Assembly: GCA_004154925.1 (NCBI GenBank)
Contig: QJNS01000108.1
Location: 1 to 64,000, forward strand
Reading direction: 5' to 3'
DNA: 64,000 nt
Source: Monosporascus cannonballus
Taxonomy: Eukaryota > Ascomycota > Sordariomycetes > Xylariales
The notes beneath the pieces were generated by a model. The model made no database searches. It was not told where the DNA came from and worked only from the letters and a program-made list of their open reading frames with translations. Of this stretch, positions 11,022 through 22,892 are shown piece by piece. The translations under genes and the position numbers were made by a program. Numbering within the stretch: the first letter of the stretch is position 1; every line of letters starts with the position of its first letter.

Positions 11022-14000
11022 GGGTGATGCGCAGCGTGGACATTAGCTGCTTTAATACCCCGTCATTATACAACGATTCGCGTCATTGCAAGTGGCGCGG
11101 CATAATTAGACATGTTGTCTCGAGGCTCGTCAGACTAGCAGTTTCATCTTACGGAATAATTCGCTTGTCAGTTTGTAAAACAAGCCCGTCTGGAGAGCAA
11201 GTTAGCATAGCCCGAATATCTCTTTAACGATCTAGTGTCGAGGACGATCAGCGTCACGGTTTGCCCCTTCCCCCTGCTACGTGGATGCTTCCAATTTAGG
11301 CGAATGCGCTGCCAGAAGGCAAAAATTACATATACTGTTGGGGGTGTCTGTCAAGTTCCTCCCATGAAGAGTTAACCGGCTGCGGCTCGATATTGATACC
11401 GACCGAGTCAAGCGACGATGGAAGTTTTGGGGTCAACCAGGGGATGGGTTATCTCTCACGGGCACGATGTATGCGTTATAATATGAGAATCACGCTATCC
11501 ATCGTGCGGTGCCCGAACGGTTATTCTCATCAACCACAATTCGATTCCTAGTCACGGCATAGGTATACCAGGCAGATGTCGTCTACAACCATATCATTCA
11601 ATCTTGCACTACAATGCGGACTTGCATGCATCCGAACGTGGCTTGACCGCCGCTACACTGTAGCTACTTCGTACCATAGCCTTCCATTTACCGAGTATAA
11701 AAGAAGTTACAGAGCTATACTTCTTGAAAGCCTTGCAAAGGGAAAGGTGGGTGCTAAGCACCCACGCCATGTAACCTAGTGGATGGAAGAAGATGATTGG
11801 GCGGGTACGGAGGAGAACGATAGCCCAGCTATATGGGCTTGTCGTTATAGAACGGATAACGATGGATCGGTCTTCTGGAGACATCTAGTTATCCTCGTGC
11901 AGGCCGGCAATTTAAGCACTCGAGGATATCCATCGTTATCTTACCATGGACTCTTGTTATGTAGACCTTTGATTACTTGTGGCCCATGTCACCTAGATTG
12001 TGGCCCGCCGAGTGTGGCCTTAACCACTAACCAGATGCGTCCGTGTCTGTAATATATCCCGGCTCGGGTCTTCGACGGTATCCTCTGGCTTTCTACTGCA
12101 TCCGCTGTCATGTTTTTCTGTTCTCCAGTTAGGCGCTCGTTGGGACTAGAAGGCTCGCTTCGAGACTTAGTTAAGAATTCGAATCGGCTCTGGAACACCG
12201 CGCGCGCCGGGAGGACTGAGCACTACCGTAGGATGATGCTTCGTCCAAATACGCAAATACGTTCAATCTCTCTACTCTGTACTGCCCGCATGGATGCATT
12301 TTGTTTTCGTGTCTATTAACTAATTGTTCGAGAGTGTTTCTCACCCAGTTGCTGACCCCCAGGTGGCTAAGGGGAAGCCGAGCAGGCACTTGGATAGGAC
12401 GGTTTGGAGTGTTCGAAATAATATGCCGCGACGCATGATGAGACCCGATAACGTAGGGGGGAGGTTCGGTAGGCAGGGTTCACTCACGTCATCGCGACCC
12501 TTTGCATAAGGACGTGAGCTGAAAAGGCGTGGGTCTAGATCTCAGCTAGCCCTCTGGTGCACAGGGTTTGAAGTCTAAGGCAACATCAGCCTCAAAATGA
12601 CAGTCACGTGGCAATTCCGAGAATGTATATTCGTGATTAGGACCGTCTCCAAGGCACATACGTTGCGACTGCATCTGTGATCGTCACGGCAGGGAATCTC
12701 CTATTCCCCGATACAATGATATCTGAGGACTGATCGTCACATATCGTCAGAACCTTGCTCTCAGCTAGAAGATCCGCCGCCCCGTCAGACTAACGATCTC
12801 CATCCTCCCTATGCTAGGTCGTGGCCCGGCGGCCAAGTGGATAACTCGGGATGTAAGGACATCACTTTCTTTAGCATCGTGACGCCACTCTACTTGGAGC
12901 CGGCCAGTGCCATCCAAATAACTGCAATGGTATCGTCACCAATCCATAGTCTAAGGTTATTCCACCGGGTCGCTAAATTCGAAGTTGTTCATATCTCGAC
13001 CAGTCTTCCAATCCACATCGAGAACGAGACTCGTCCGCACCTCAGATGACCAGATCTGATCACGCGGAACGCCGCGAGATAACGACGGACGAAGCCAGCA
13101 ACGTCAGAATGCAGACTCGCACTCTATTTCAGGAAGGCACAGCCTTCGCCGACTTCAGGGAAGTAAACCTACGGGATCTCTCATGCCGTACAGGCCGATC
13201 GGGCATCTGCCAAAAACGGACATGTGGGCCGCGGATAGGCGTCGCTAATTAAGCGACGAATATGGGGAAGGCATGTACGGGGGAGGCTATTCGCTAGATC
13301 TGTAGTCCAGCGAGGCGCCCTAGATTTCCCACAGCAGGACTTGCTGACTTTGTGGATTACTAAATGTTGCTGTAGAGTGCAGCATTTAAATGACACCCCT
13401 TTCAGTGAGTTACAGCAGCCCATGTACTTAGACAACAGATATCTGGATGGGATTAGCTTGCTCATTGCGCGCTTAGCTTGGAGATCCCGAAGTGACAGAT
13501 AAGGGGGCGGGGTTAGTGAAATGAGGCAACGGGCCGGTGCCAGAAGGCCGGGACGAGTTGTCAATTCGAATGCCTCCGAACGAAGCGACAACTCGTTTTC
13601 CATGATAAAAGGCGTTCCTTGTCCAGCTGACTTTTGGACGGATCGACACGTGGTGTCTGGTGTAGATCGGAATTGTCTGAGACATGCATATGCCATCTAC
13701 CGAACTCTTGACGGCGATGACAGGCCAACAGGCGAAGCCCAAGCATGCATGCCTCCAATAGAGAATTTAACAGGTCCTCTACGGGAGGGGCTTTCGCTGA
13801 AGTCCTTTAACTAGGTAGCCAGTGGAAAGGCAGCGTGCGCATCAAGGAAACCCACCAGGCTGGTTCGCGTTGATGCTGGTAATTCCATCTTGAGGCCAAC
13901 CATCAAGTGGCTGCATACAATGGTGTTGGGGACGCCTAAGAGCAGATTCTTCTTTTGCTGTGGAAACTGGGGCGAGTAACTGTCGAGATGCAAGACCGTT

Positions 14001-17000
14001 GGTTGTTGTTAAAAGTATGCATTGCATGGAGGTCGTTCTTGGTAGAAAAGAGGATGCTTGCACACACCATCTTCTGGTCACGTTATTTTCTTGACTCCGA
14101 GGACAAGCTAGATTGTCCCACCGGACGATCACGGCAATGTCCAATGGATGTGTAGGACACCCCTGTCATACTGAATAGGGCCTGTCAAGCCCCCATCTCT
14201 GGGCAGCCAAGCGGCTGCGATTGGCGACAGACCCTTAATCGCTAAGAAAGGTCGTCGGAGGGTCAAAAGTCGCATTAGCACCTTTGTTTTCTTCGTAGGA
14301 CAACTTCAACATCATGAAATCGGTCCCCAGAAAGAAAATGCTCCAGATATTGACATTTCGCCTGGACGATCGGATTTGTTCGAAGGTCGCAAGTGGCTTT
14401 GCAAAAAGGATTGGAAATGAAGTCGGCCACGTTGCGCGGCCGCTTGACAGAATGGCGGGACTCGCTCTCTCCGGCCCTCTCCCTAAGCGGGAGTCGCCAG
14501 TTATACGACTGTGGCGAAGTGCATATTCGCAGGCGGCCTTCGAGGTCTGGCACTCGCCACAGATGCGGACGATGTCTTAACGTACAGTGCTTAATACTAG
14601 CCACGTCAGCGCTTTTCCCATATGGCACAAGCACAGATATCGTACAGTTTTTATTCCAGCATCAACTGTGGATCCCGCCTCTTGGGTCCTGTTGCAGGCT
14701 TTGCTGGGCCGAATCTGAGACCTGCGAACGGGCGATTAGCGCACCGAGATCTCCACAAGCCATGCAGCTTTCAGCTTGCGTTGTATGCCTTAGCCCACAC
14801 GTCCTATGCGAGTTGGTAATTGGGGATAACACTTGCTGCTGGGCATTTCCAATTTCCCCATGAAGAGCACATCGAGGAATACATCAATCTCTTGTAACGC
14901 GGCGAATGGATCGTCAAGTCTGCAGACCCAGTCAGTACCTTTGCTCTGTATGCACATCCACGCTACCAGATGAGGCGGATGGAAGAAGCCTTGGTACTTG
15001 GTGCCTTGCTGAATAAAAACATCCATGTCAGGTATCAGCTAGAGCAAGAAACCGGCCAACCGAAAGAAAATCTGGTCGTCTAATATGTGGAGAGATACCG
15101 CCCGGGGATGTTAGACTTACCCATCATACATAGTAGCTTACTCACTAGGTGCATGCAGACATCGCGTCCAGGCCAATGTGCTATTCATAGAATTTGGATC
15201 TCTGTCGTGGGGGTGCGTAAGAAGGAGGATCATGACGCAAGCCTACCGCTGCGGATAAAGAGGCAAGAGGAGATACCGGCAAGGACGACGCAGAGGATGC
15301 AATTGATGACCGGGATAGGGGTAAGATTCTCGGATACTGACCTACGTCCCTAACATGTTTCTCGAGGCGAGTTCGACTTTGCTACGTATGCAAATTATTG
15401 TATGAGTTGTTCCCTTCTTGATAGTAGATGTCTTCTAAGCCCAGACAAGGGGAGATAGTGGGGAATATAATACTTCGGTGGTGACATACTCTTTCGTATC
15501 AGAAGCTTTGCCAAGACATCCTGGACAGTATTCCAGCGGTAAATACTTTCTTTCATTCTCGTAATGAATGAAAACATTCGGGGTATTAGTCAAGCCTCGA
15601 AGCTTTTTCTTCGACGGTAGTAGAATTTCGAGAGACAGTAGCTCCACACCAAGGACGATCCGAACGGGAGAGGTGAGACATACAGACTCGGGAAATTCTG
15701 CTTCCCCCCAAACTGACAAGGATCTAGCGGCCCAAGGCGCTTTGATCGGCATTCTCATTGGCCAAAAATGATCGAAAGGATACCAATCAAAATTCGAGTA
15801 TCGTTGCCTTTTTCCAGTCATGTAAAATAAGAGAGTGGGAGTTAGGACAATGCGGGCATAGGACTGACTAACCGTGCGGAAATATATCTACATCTGTATA
15901 GACAATTGTGATTACACGCGCACCACGTAGATGTTAGAACGATCTTATCAAGTTCGTGTTCATGTGGAATTACTAGGCTCGGCCCATCACGATGTCGAGT
16001 GAGGAGTTGTGAAAACAGTCCAATCTTAGTCACAGGTTAGTATACGGGAACTAGCCTAGTAATTGTTACTCGCAACTAACACGCCCCGTTGAGTCACTTG
16101 CTCTTGAACTTTGGCAGCGCGGCTACCTATCTTGCCTATTTATTTATTAATTCTCCAACTCTAATAATAACAATTGAGGTTGCCGTGACTAGTGAGGCCA
16201 AAGGAGCAGGCTTGAGGTTGCAAGCGCCCGTCTAACAGATCAACAGGGATGCCGGGGTTAGACGATCCCGGTTAACAAGAGCAGCAACGCCAAAAGCCTC
16301 TTCGTGGTTGGAGAGGATATACGATACAGAGATGCAACTACCGCTTCCATTATTACTCAAACCCCGCGATGGAATTAGTAAGTGGTGGTTTAATATAATA
16401 AAGCGCAACTGAGATGGTTTCTAGGTTAAGAAAGTATCACAGCTTTGTGCTTCGAAAAACCTCTATGAGGTATGTAGCCCGTTAAGTACGCCATGCTGCC
16501 GACCGCAGGCGGAGCCCTGGTATGGGGCGCCATGGAACTCCGCCACGCCAGGCTCCCAGAACTCCGCGGGTATCCGAATTCAAGACCACTAGCCACATGA
16601 GACCTTGGACCGTTTTCTCGGCCTCACTCATTCATGCGTTTAATGTCGGCGTCAAATGCAGCTTGCTTAAGACATGCCCATGCTCATACTACGTAACTAT
16701 GCGATGCTTGCTTGCTTCATCTCGTACCATGAGTCCGCAAGCGGGGAACTTCAATGGCCTGCATCTGCTGCGAAAAGCCTTGATCCTACTGCTTGACCAA
16801 ACCAGGAAAAGGTCCGTTCTGGTCGCGGGCGGTCTCTGACGAATAACGTCGTCGAGCACCCCTGACTGCTCTCTCATAGGACATCAGAATATGCACAATC
16901 TAAGACCCTTTCGCGCGCATAGCGGTCCTGTCCCTCTGTGGCTCACTGTGTCCCGCATATCACCAAAAAGAGTTTGATGATTGGCAATCCTTCTGTTGCC

Positions 17001-18380
17001 CACGCAAATGGCTATCAGGACCAGTCGTTTTGCAGGTCATCTTACGCGTTTCTGCTACTTGCGGTCTTGACTACCCGTTCGGCTTAGAGATTCGATGGTT
17101 ATTCATTAACCGACGACCACGGAGACCCAGCCTGATTATTATCTCGCTTACTACCCATAGCGACTTTATCACCTGTCCGCTCTCGTGACTCAACTCTTCT
17201 TGATTTTATAGGGCCCTTTTTACTGATCTGCTTTGCTTTAATCGGCCCCGCAGAGCCCACGATGGCCGCTACCAACCAGACCGTATCTTCGGCGAGTCCA
17301 GACAAAGACCTGAATCCCCACTCCTTGGCTGTCGACAGGGGTTGCAGCGCCACACTTCTCTCCCATGGTACAAATGGCTTTACGTACCTTGTCCTAGCCC
17401 TCCGCTATGTCACTGTCCTCGTTCCCTTGCGGATAGGTATACAAGGTGGAAGGGCGATGAGGCGAAATCCAGGTAGCTTATTTCTTGCGTAGACTGATGG
17501 TTCCGTCTATTCACTTCTTTGGTACCTCTCATGTTAATACTTCTTCACACTTGCTGCTACTCAAGTCCTTTAACTTCAGTTCCCTCAGTTTGATATCCTT
17601 CACTCCCCTATCTCTATATTGTCTCGGTCATTCCAATCTATATCGCTTGTACGAGCTGTTGCCCGATTATCTAAAGTCTTAGAAATATAACCCAGACAAC
17701 AGAGAAGTTAATGTTCAGCGTATCCCTCACTGAAATGGCGCCGTTCGCTTGTTAAACGCGAGGTACTCCCCACCATTACAGCGTTCCGCCACCACACCCT
17801 CTCGCAGAGCTAAGCGGTTTTATTCTTCACCATCTCGTGGAGAAGCTACCCCCCACCCATCCATCCTCCCACCAAAGGTTTGACTAGCTTTGTCGGTACT
17901 TATTTCCCAGGCCGTCTTTCAACGTTCTTCCCTGTGGACATTTTCCTCTTTAGGAGGCTCAAGTCTCTATTCTCAAAGCTTCGTTCCATCCAATATACTC
18001 TCGCTTGAATTCTGAGATCATTCGCCGAGTTAGGATTCTTTCTTTTTCTTGCTTCACCCATATCTAAGTCCTTCTCAGGCAAGAGGCCCATTCATAAACT
18101 TAGCCGGGCGCCGGGTTCACTGTGCTCATTGCTTGGCTGTACTCCCTGTCCGGGTTTAGCCCAACCGGCACCGAGTGCGAAATTGCAACGTTGTAGTCTC
18201 GAAAGGAGGGTCCAAAATCACACTGCAAGGTGGTTGCTACACCCAAGCTAAATGCATGAGCTTTGCGACTGACAATTCGTTCAGGCTTATTGGAGGTTGT
18301 GATGACTACGATGGACTGCTAATTATCGGATAATATGGTTGGAAATCCTTCTTCTCTCCTGGCATAAAGTGACGGGAGAA
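11022..18380. other. Long gene-poor stretch and upstream region of the methyltransferase-like gene
   Basis: Over 7 kb holds no open frame with a recognisable domain. Frames of 100 to 170 codons occur (for example 13181-13696 minus and 14393-14863 plus) but have no conserved motifs. From about 17,480 to 18,100 the plus strand is rich in C and T, as expected for promoter and leader of the gene starting at 18381. A short upstream open frame (ATG at 18335, ten codons) precedes that start and could act as a uORF. Confidence 0.6.
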
Positions 18381-21300
18381 ATGGCATCCGTAAGGCAACG
18401 CTTTGAGTCTCGGAATAAGTCGAATGATGTCTCCGAACCGAAGAGCTTAAGGGGCCTGGCAGAGCCGTTGATTGAGAATCTTAAGCCAGGCCAAGTCCGA
18501 GACGCCCGCAGGGGAGTAGGTAACGCCCAGTTGATGGCAGTGTCGAGCTCGCAAACCAAAGCACAACAGAGCCGAATACCGCAAACTTCGTCTATGCGCA
18601 AGCTACCCACACCGGGTACTTCCCAACGGCCCCCTTTCACACACGAGACAAGGTCATGGAGTGCAGCAGGTTCCGGTCATGGTCCGTCTAGCACGAATAC
18701 GCTCAATCCACCCCCTGAGCGGGAACGGGAGATTGTCCCTAAGCAATCTCGAGCTCCACTGCGTCGAAAAAAGACGAGCATATCGCTCGAGGCCACTAAG
18801 ATGCGTAACAACTCGCAGTCGGAATCAACGAGGACAACCTCCTCATCCTCGATACCGAGATTACAAATTGCGCCCGATGCTGGCTCCCCTCATCTGGATC
18901 GAGGTATGACGGCTAGCCCGGTAGAACTTCAATCATCGCAGAATGTCGAGACGTCACACGCCACCACACAGCCCACCAAGATCTACCCTGAACTGGATCG
19001 GTATCGAGATATTCAGCACATGCCGGCTTCTCGAGGCGGTCATAGTATAGATGTCCCATTCAGACTTGCAACACACGATCTGCCGCCGCCAACGCCTCTA
19101 TTTTCGGGTAATAGTAGCCACAGCCAGCTGAGCATGTTCAGTGCGAGTCCGTCTACTAAATACTCGGAATCTCCTGGCCCGGGCCCTTACAGCCGAGACA
19201 CCACGCCCACATCGATTTCTTCTCAATCCCCAGGGCTTGTTGCGCCGATGCGCTTTCCTGTTCCCAGAGTAAGACAAGCAAGTCCGGCCGAGACAAGGCC
19301 GCCGGTGACACGGAGGAGAACTGGCAGCGTATCGAATGAGGCAGACGCTTACAGCGCCGACCCGCATGGTCTTGCAGCAGTCAGTGAGGCGCTGACGTCG
19401 TCGTCGTCGAGTTCGACTGTGCGACTCGAGGAGAAAAAGGGGAAGGAGAAGCGCCATGGGCTGTTAGAGGCGCCACCAAACCCACCGGCAAGGAAATCAT
19501 CGCAAAAGTTGAGGAAAGGCCTAATTACTAAAGAATCGCCTTCCAAAATTCTGCAAAAGCCAGCTCGGCCGCTGATGAGGTCTCCATCTCCTACTAAGTT
19601 AATGCAGTCTTCCCGTAGCAAGTCTGAGGGACTTGTTGCGTCGCCTCAGTCCCGGCTATCCCCTCCATCTCGGCCCAGTCGGGATGGGATGCCAGACCTC
19701 TACTCGCAGTTCGGCGGCCCGATGCCGATTATACACAGCAATTTGTCATCTTCGAGCCTAGCTGATAGGCGACTGAGCAGTCACTTATCACCTAACTCGT
19801 TGCCACCAGCAGCAACGCCAGCCTCGTCTCAGGACCGTTCGATTATTCCGAGCTCATCCCTCAGCCTGGAGCCGACACCGGCTCCTAGACCCGGTGCGTT
19901 ACAGAGTGCAGAGCCAGTTAGACAGGAGCCTGCCCGCGTGACTAGAACACCGAGTCCGAACGTCTCTACCCTCAGGTCGCGTTTTCCCATCTTCGGCCGG
20001 CGAACTAAGACAGTTTCAGAAGGAACTCAAGAGGACAAGAAGCAAAAGCCAACTCGAAAAGGTCCTGCGGCCGGTACTGGTCACGAGGGTTATGGGAGAA
20101 TCGGAGCAGTTAAGAGACGAAGTAGCAATACGGCAATTCTCGGACGTGGCCTGCCGGGGCCCCTTTCCTCATCTGATAGTTTGGCGAGCATGGGGTCCAT
20201 GGACCCTTTTCTTCTGGAACGGATGAATCCAGTCATAATCGCGGGTGGTGAGGTCGTCGAGAACCGGAATACTAGCTCCGAGCTGCTTCGGACGGAGAGC
20301 AACCAGAGCATACCTTTTGTCGACTCAAGTATGGCGTCGCAAAACAATTCGTCGGTTTCTTTACCGGCGAGAGACGAAGCACGACAAACCCTCTGGCCCT
20401 CGGCTCTCCCTCGTACTCGTCGCCCCTCCGATAGTAGCGATTCAGAAGCCGTCACGATGAAGCCCACCATTGCGTTCCGCAGATCGACGCAACGTGGTCG
20501 CTCACGAGAAAAACCGCTAAACATCCCAAAGCCAATCATGACGCGGACTATCCGACCTCCATCAATTGGTAGTGTTGCAACTATAATCTTAACTGACGGT
20601 TCTGTACTAGACCCTCGTCCCGCAGTTGCCTACAAGGAGGAAGAGCCGAGTGCCGGTCCCAAGAAGCTCACGAAGCTCGCGAAGTCTCCTCGGAAATGGA
20701 ATCTCTTTGGCAGATCGCATAGCCAACCTTCAACAGACGTGAAGAAGAAGGTTGGAGCGGATCTGTCCCAAGCAGCCAAACCGGAACAGAGCAAAACGGT
20801 TGCCTACTATACTCTGATGGATTCATCTGAGCAGGAAGACACTGAGGAACAGGATGTTGGTGCGATCCTGAGAGAGGCAGGAGCCCTGAAGGTGCCACAA
20901 CTCGGAAGCGGAACGAGGGAGCGAAGCGCGCCCCTGAATAGTCAGTCCCGGGGCGTAACATCTCCTCACGCTCAGCCGGCCCGTGATGTCTCGCCAGTCC
21001 GTCCTGGACGCTCTCCAGTTTGCGAACAATTAGTCCCTCAACCAGGACAACTCAAACCGACAATCAGGCATACTCCTTCAATTTCCGCTCCGGAGCGCCC
21101 GAGCAGACTCCCGCACGTCGGCAGGATACCCAAGGTCGTTAACACTCGCCCTAAGCAGTCGTCTCCAAAGAGCTTCTCGCGACCCTTCCACAGACTAAGC
21201 TTTCAGCGCCCTCCTAATCGCCCGGTCCCAGTCGATGACGACTCGGTTGCCAAGGGACCTAGTCCGCCACGGCCGTTGAGCCCAGACTCCGCCTATGGAG

Positions 21301-22892
21301 AATCATCTGTAGTAGCTAGCGCAACTAAGACAAATATCGAAGACCAAGGTCCTTCTAGAGAAACCTTCACCAGAGTTTGTCAACCCAAAAATGAGTTCTT
21401 GTCCTTCTCTCCTCGCCAAGATTCGGAGTACACAACGACTAGCACTTCCGGAAGCTCTGGGATGATTGGCCATGCCAACCATGTAGCGGTACTCCCGGGA
21501 CCAAGCGCACCGCCTGGGGAGGACGAAGTCTGGGATGAATATAACGATTTGCTAGGTGATGTCCCGCCGTCGGCAACATCTTCGCATGGTCACCCTTTCC
21601 ACCTGGAGACGTACGAGACGAAGCTAGCCAAGATGCCGAGCAAGCCTTTAGAGTCACCAACCATCCGAAACCAGCGCTCTAAAGACGTTCGCGGCTCCAC
21701 GGAAACAGGGAAGACAGCTAGGTCATCCAGTCATTACAGCGCAGAAATGACCGCAAGAATCAATGCCGCATTTAGATTCGGTTCTGAGCAGCCGAACACG
21801 CCCCTCTCATTATCGGAATTCGTTTCTGGCTATGGCGACCGCAACAATGACAAGAGTGGGGACCAGGAAGGTAACGCTCCGGTGTCTTCGAGGCGGAGTA
21901 GTTCATGTTCCAATCGAAGTAGAAGAACGAAGGCGAACTCCTTTAGTAGCCGAAGTAGTGAAGAGACCCCTCTTTCGCAGGTCAATCTTCGCGTGGGCTC
22001 AATGACAGTCAGCAAATGGCTTACATTCGGCCACGTCCTGTTCAGCCCTGCTCGGGATGACCTCATCAATGCTGTCGGGTCGCTTAAGCGTCATTCCATA
22101 CTTGTCATTGATGGACTGGGAAACGATGACTGGTCCTTCTACGCGGCTGAGACATACCCGGCAGCCACTTTTTTCAACATGTCTCCTCGGGCACCTATCC
22201 CACAGGACCAAAAGTCCTCATCCTCGTTCCCCCTCTCACCACCGAACCATCACCAGATCCAATACACGTCCCACAAGGACAAGTTTCCTTTCGGCCCGGA
22301 TAGCTTCACGTCTGTCGTTTTCAGATTCCCCACAGCGGCTCCCGAAGCGTACTATCGCAACATTATCGCGGAGGCGTGGCGAGTGCTCAAGCCTGGAGGC
22401 TACATTGAACTCTCAATCCTCGACGTGGACCTCAACAATATGGGCAACCGGACAAGGCGAGCTGTCCGCCGCCTCAAGGAGCGAGTCGCTGCGCAGAACC
22501 CAGATTTCAATCTAAGCAGCACAGCAGACCTCATTCTCCGGCTACTAGGCAGGAGAGGTTTCACGGACGTCAAGACATGCCGTGTGGGTGTGCCGGTGGC
22601 AAGTCCGATCACCAAGTCCAGCGGCAAGGAAGGCGGCAAGAAAGACGAACGTAGCCTGGCCGAGATGATGAATGACGAGACCGAGGCGGGCGACGAGAAC
22701 ATCGGGAAGATGGTCTCCAAGGTTGGGCGCTGGTGGTACAACCGGTGCTACGAAGTCCCGACCGGCATGGACCGCAGCATCTGGAACGATCGTGCCTTGT
22801 TAGCCGAGTGTGAGGAATGGGGCACCAGCTTGAAGCTCATGGTCTGCCACGCAAGGATACCGGAATCCAGGGGCCGCGTTGCAAGCATTTGA
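18381..22892 (+). CDS. Large disordered protein with C-terminal methyltransferase-like domain (1,503 aa)
   Basis: An uninterrupted frame encodes 1,503 residues from the ATG at 18381 (context GAGAAATGGC; the frame is open slightly further upstream but has no ATG there). Residues 1 to about 1,200 are low in hydrophobics and rich in Ser, Pro, Arg and Lys, with many SP/TP and RRxS sites, so they are predicted disordered and likely phosphorylated. From about residue 1,213 a folded domain begins: LTFGHVLFSPARDDL, then SILVIDGLGNDDWSFYAAE near 1,238, in the place of the SAM-binding glycine loop, and later AEAWRVLKPGGYIELSILD near 1,331, the classic post-motif of class I methyltransferases. The glycine loop is DGLGND rather than a canonical DxGxGxG, so activity is uncertain. 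The final segment has WWYNRCYE and SIWNDRALLAECEEWGTS. The substrate is unknown. I know related fungal proteins only as methyltransferase-domain proteins of unknown role. Confidence 0.85.
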   Translation: MASVRQRFESRNKSNDVSEPKSLRGLAEPLIENLKPGQVRDARRGVGNAQLMAVSSSQTKAQQSRIPQTSSMRKLPTPGTSQRPPFTHETRSWSAAGSGHGPSSTNTLNPPPEREREIVPKQSRAPLRRKKTSISLEATKMRNNSQSESTRTTSSSSIPRLQIAPDAGSPHLDRGMTASPVELQSSQNVETSHATTQPTKIYPELDRYRDIQHMPASRGGHSIDVPFRLATHDLPPPTPLFSGNSSHSQLSMFSASPSTKYSESPGPGPYSRDTTPTSISSQSPGLVAPMRFPVPRVRQASPAETRPPVTRRRTGSVSNEADAYSADPHGLAAVSEALTSSSSSSTVRLEEKKGKEKRHGLLEAPPNPPARKSSQKLRKGLITKESPSKILQKPARPLMRSPSPTKLMQSSRSKSEGLVASPQSRLSPPSRPSRDGMPDLYSQFGGPMPIIHSNLSSSSLADRRLSSHLSPNSLPPAATPASSQDRSIIPSSSLSLEPTPAPRPGALQSAEPVRQEPARVTRTPSPNVSTLRSRFPIFGRRTKTVSEGTQEDKKQKPTRKGPAAGTGHEGYGRIGAVKRRSSNTAILGRGLPGPLSSSDSLASMGSMDPFLLERMNPVIIAGGEVVENRNTSSELLRTESNQSIPFVDSSMASQNNSSVSLPARDEARQTLWPSALPRTRRPSDSSDSEAVTMKPTIAFRRSTQRGRSREKPLNIPKPIMTRTIRPPSIGSVATIILTDGSVLDPRPAVAYKEEEPSAGPKKLTKLAKSPRKWNLFGRSHSQPSTDVKKKVGADLSQAAKPEQSKTVAYYTLMDSSEQEDTEEQDVGAILREAGALKVPQLGSGTRERSAPLNSQSRGVTSPHAQPARDVSPVRPGRSPVCEQLVPQPGQLKPTIRHTPSISAPERPSRLPHVGRIPKVVNTRPKQSSPKSFSRPFHRLSFQRPPNRPVPVDDDSVAKGPSPPRPLSPDSAYGESSVVASATKTNIEDQGPSRETFTRVCQPKNEFLSFSPRQDSEYTTTSTSGSSGMIGHANHVAVLPGPSAPPGEDEVWDEYNDLLGDVPPSATSSHGHPFHLETYETKLAKMPSKPLESPTIRNQRSKDVRGSTETGKTARSSSHYSAEMTARINAAFRFGSEQPNTPLSLSEFVSGYGDRNNDKSGDQEGNAPVSSRRSSSCSNRSRRTKANSFSSRSSEETPLSQVNLRVGSMTVSKWLTFGHVLFSPARDDLINAVGSLKRHSILVIDGLGNDDWSFYAAETYPAATFFNMSPRAPIPQDQKSSSSFPLSPPNHHQIQYTSHKDKFPFGPDSFTSVVFRFPTAAPEAYYRNIIAEAWRVLKPGGYIELSILDVDLNNMGNRTRRAVRRLKERVAAQNPDFNLSSTADLILRLLGRRGFTDVKTCRVGVPVASPITKSSGKEGGKKDERSLAEMMNDETEAGDENIGKMVSKVGRWWYNRCYEVPTGMDRSIWNDRALLAECEEWGTSLKLMVCHARIPESRGRVASI

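Noticed and set aside
13181..13696. 171-codon minus-strand frame
   Set aside because: It has no known motif, no codon bias and no splice pattern in a stretch with similar frames on both strands.
14275..14863. Overlapping frames of 119 and 156 codons on opposite strands
   Set aside because: Neither has a domain or coding bias. Mutual overlap suggests chance.
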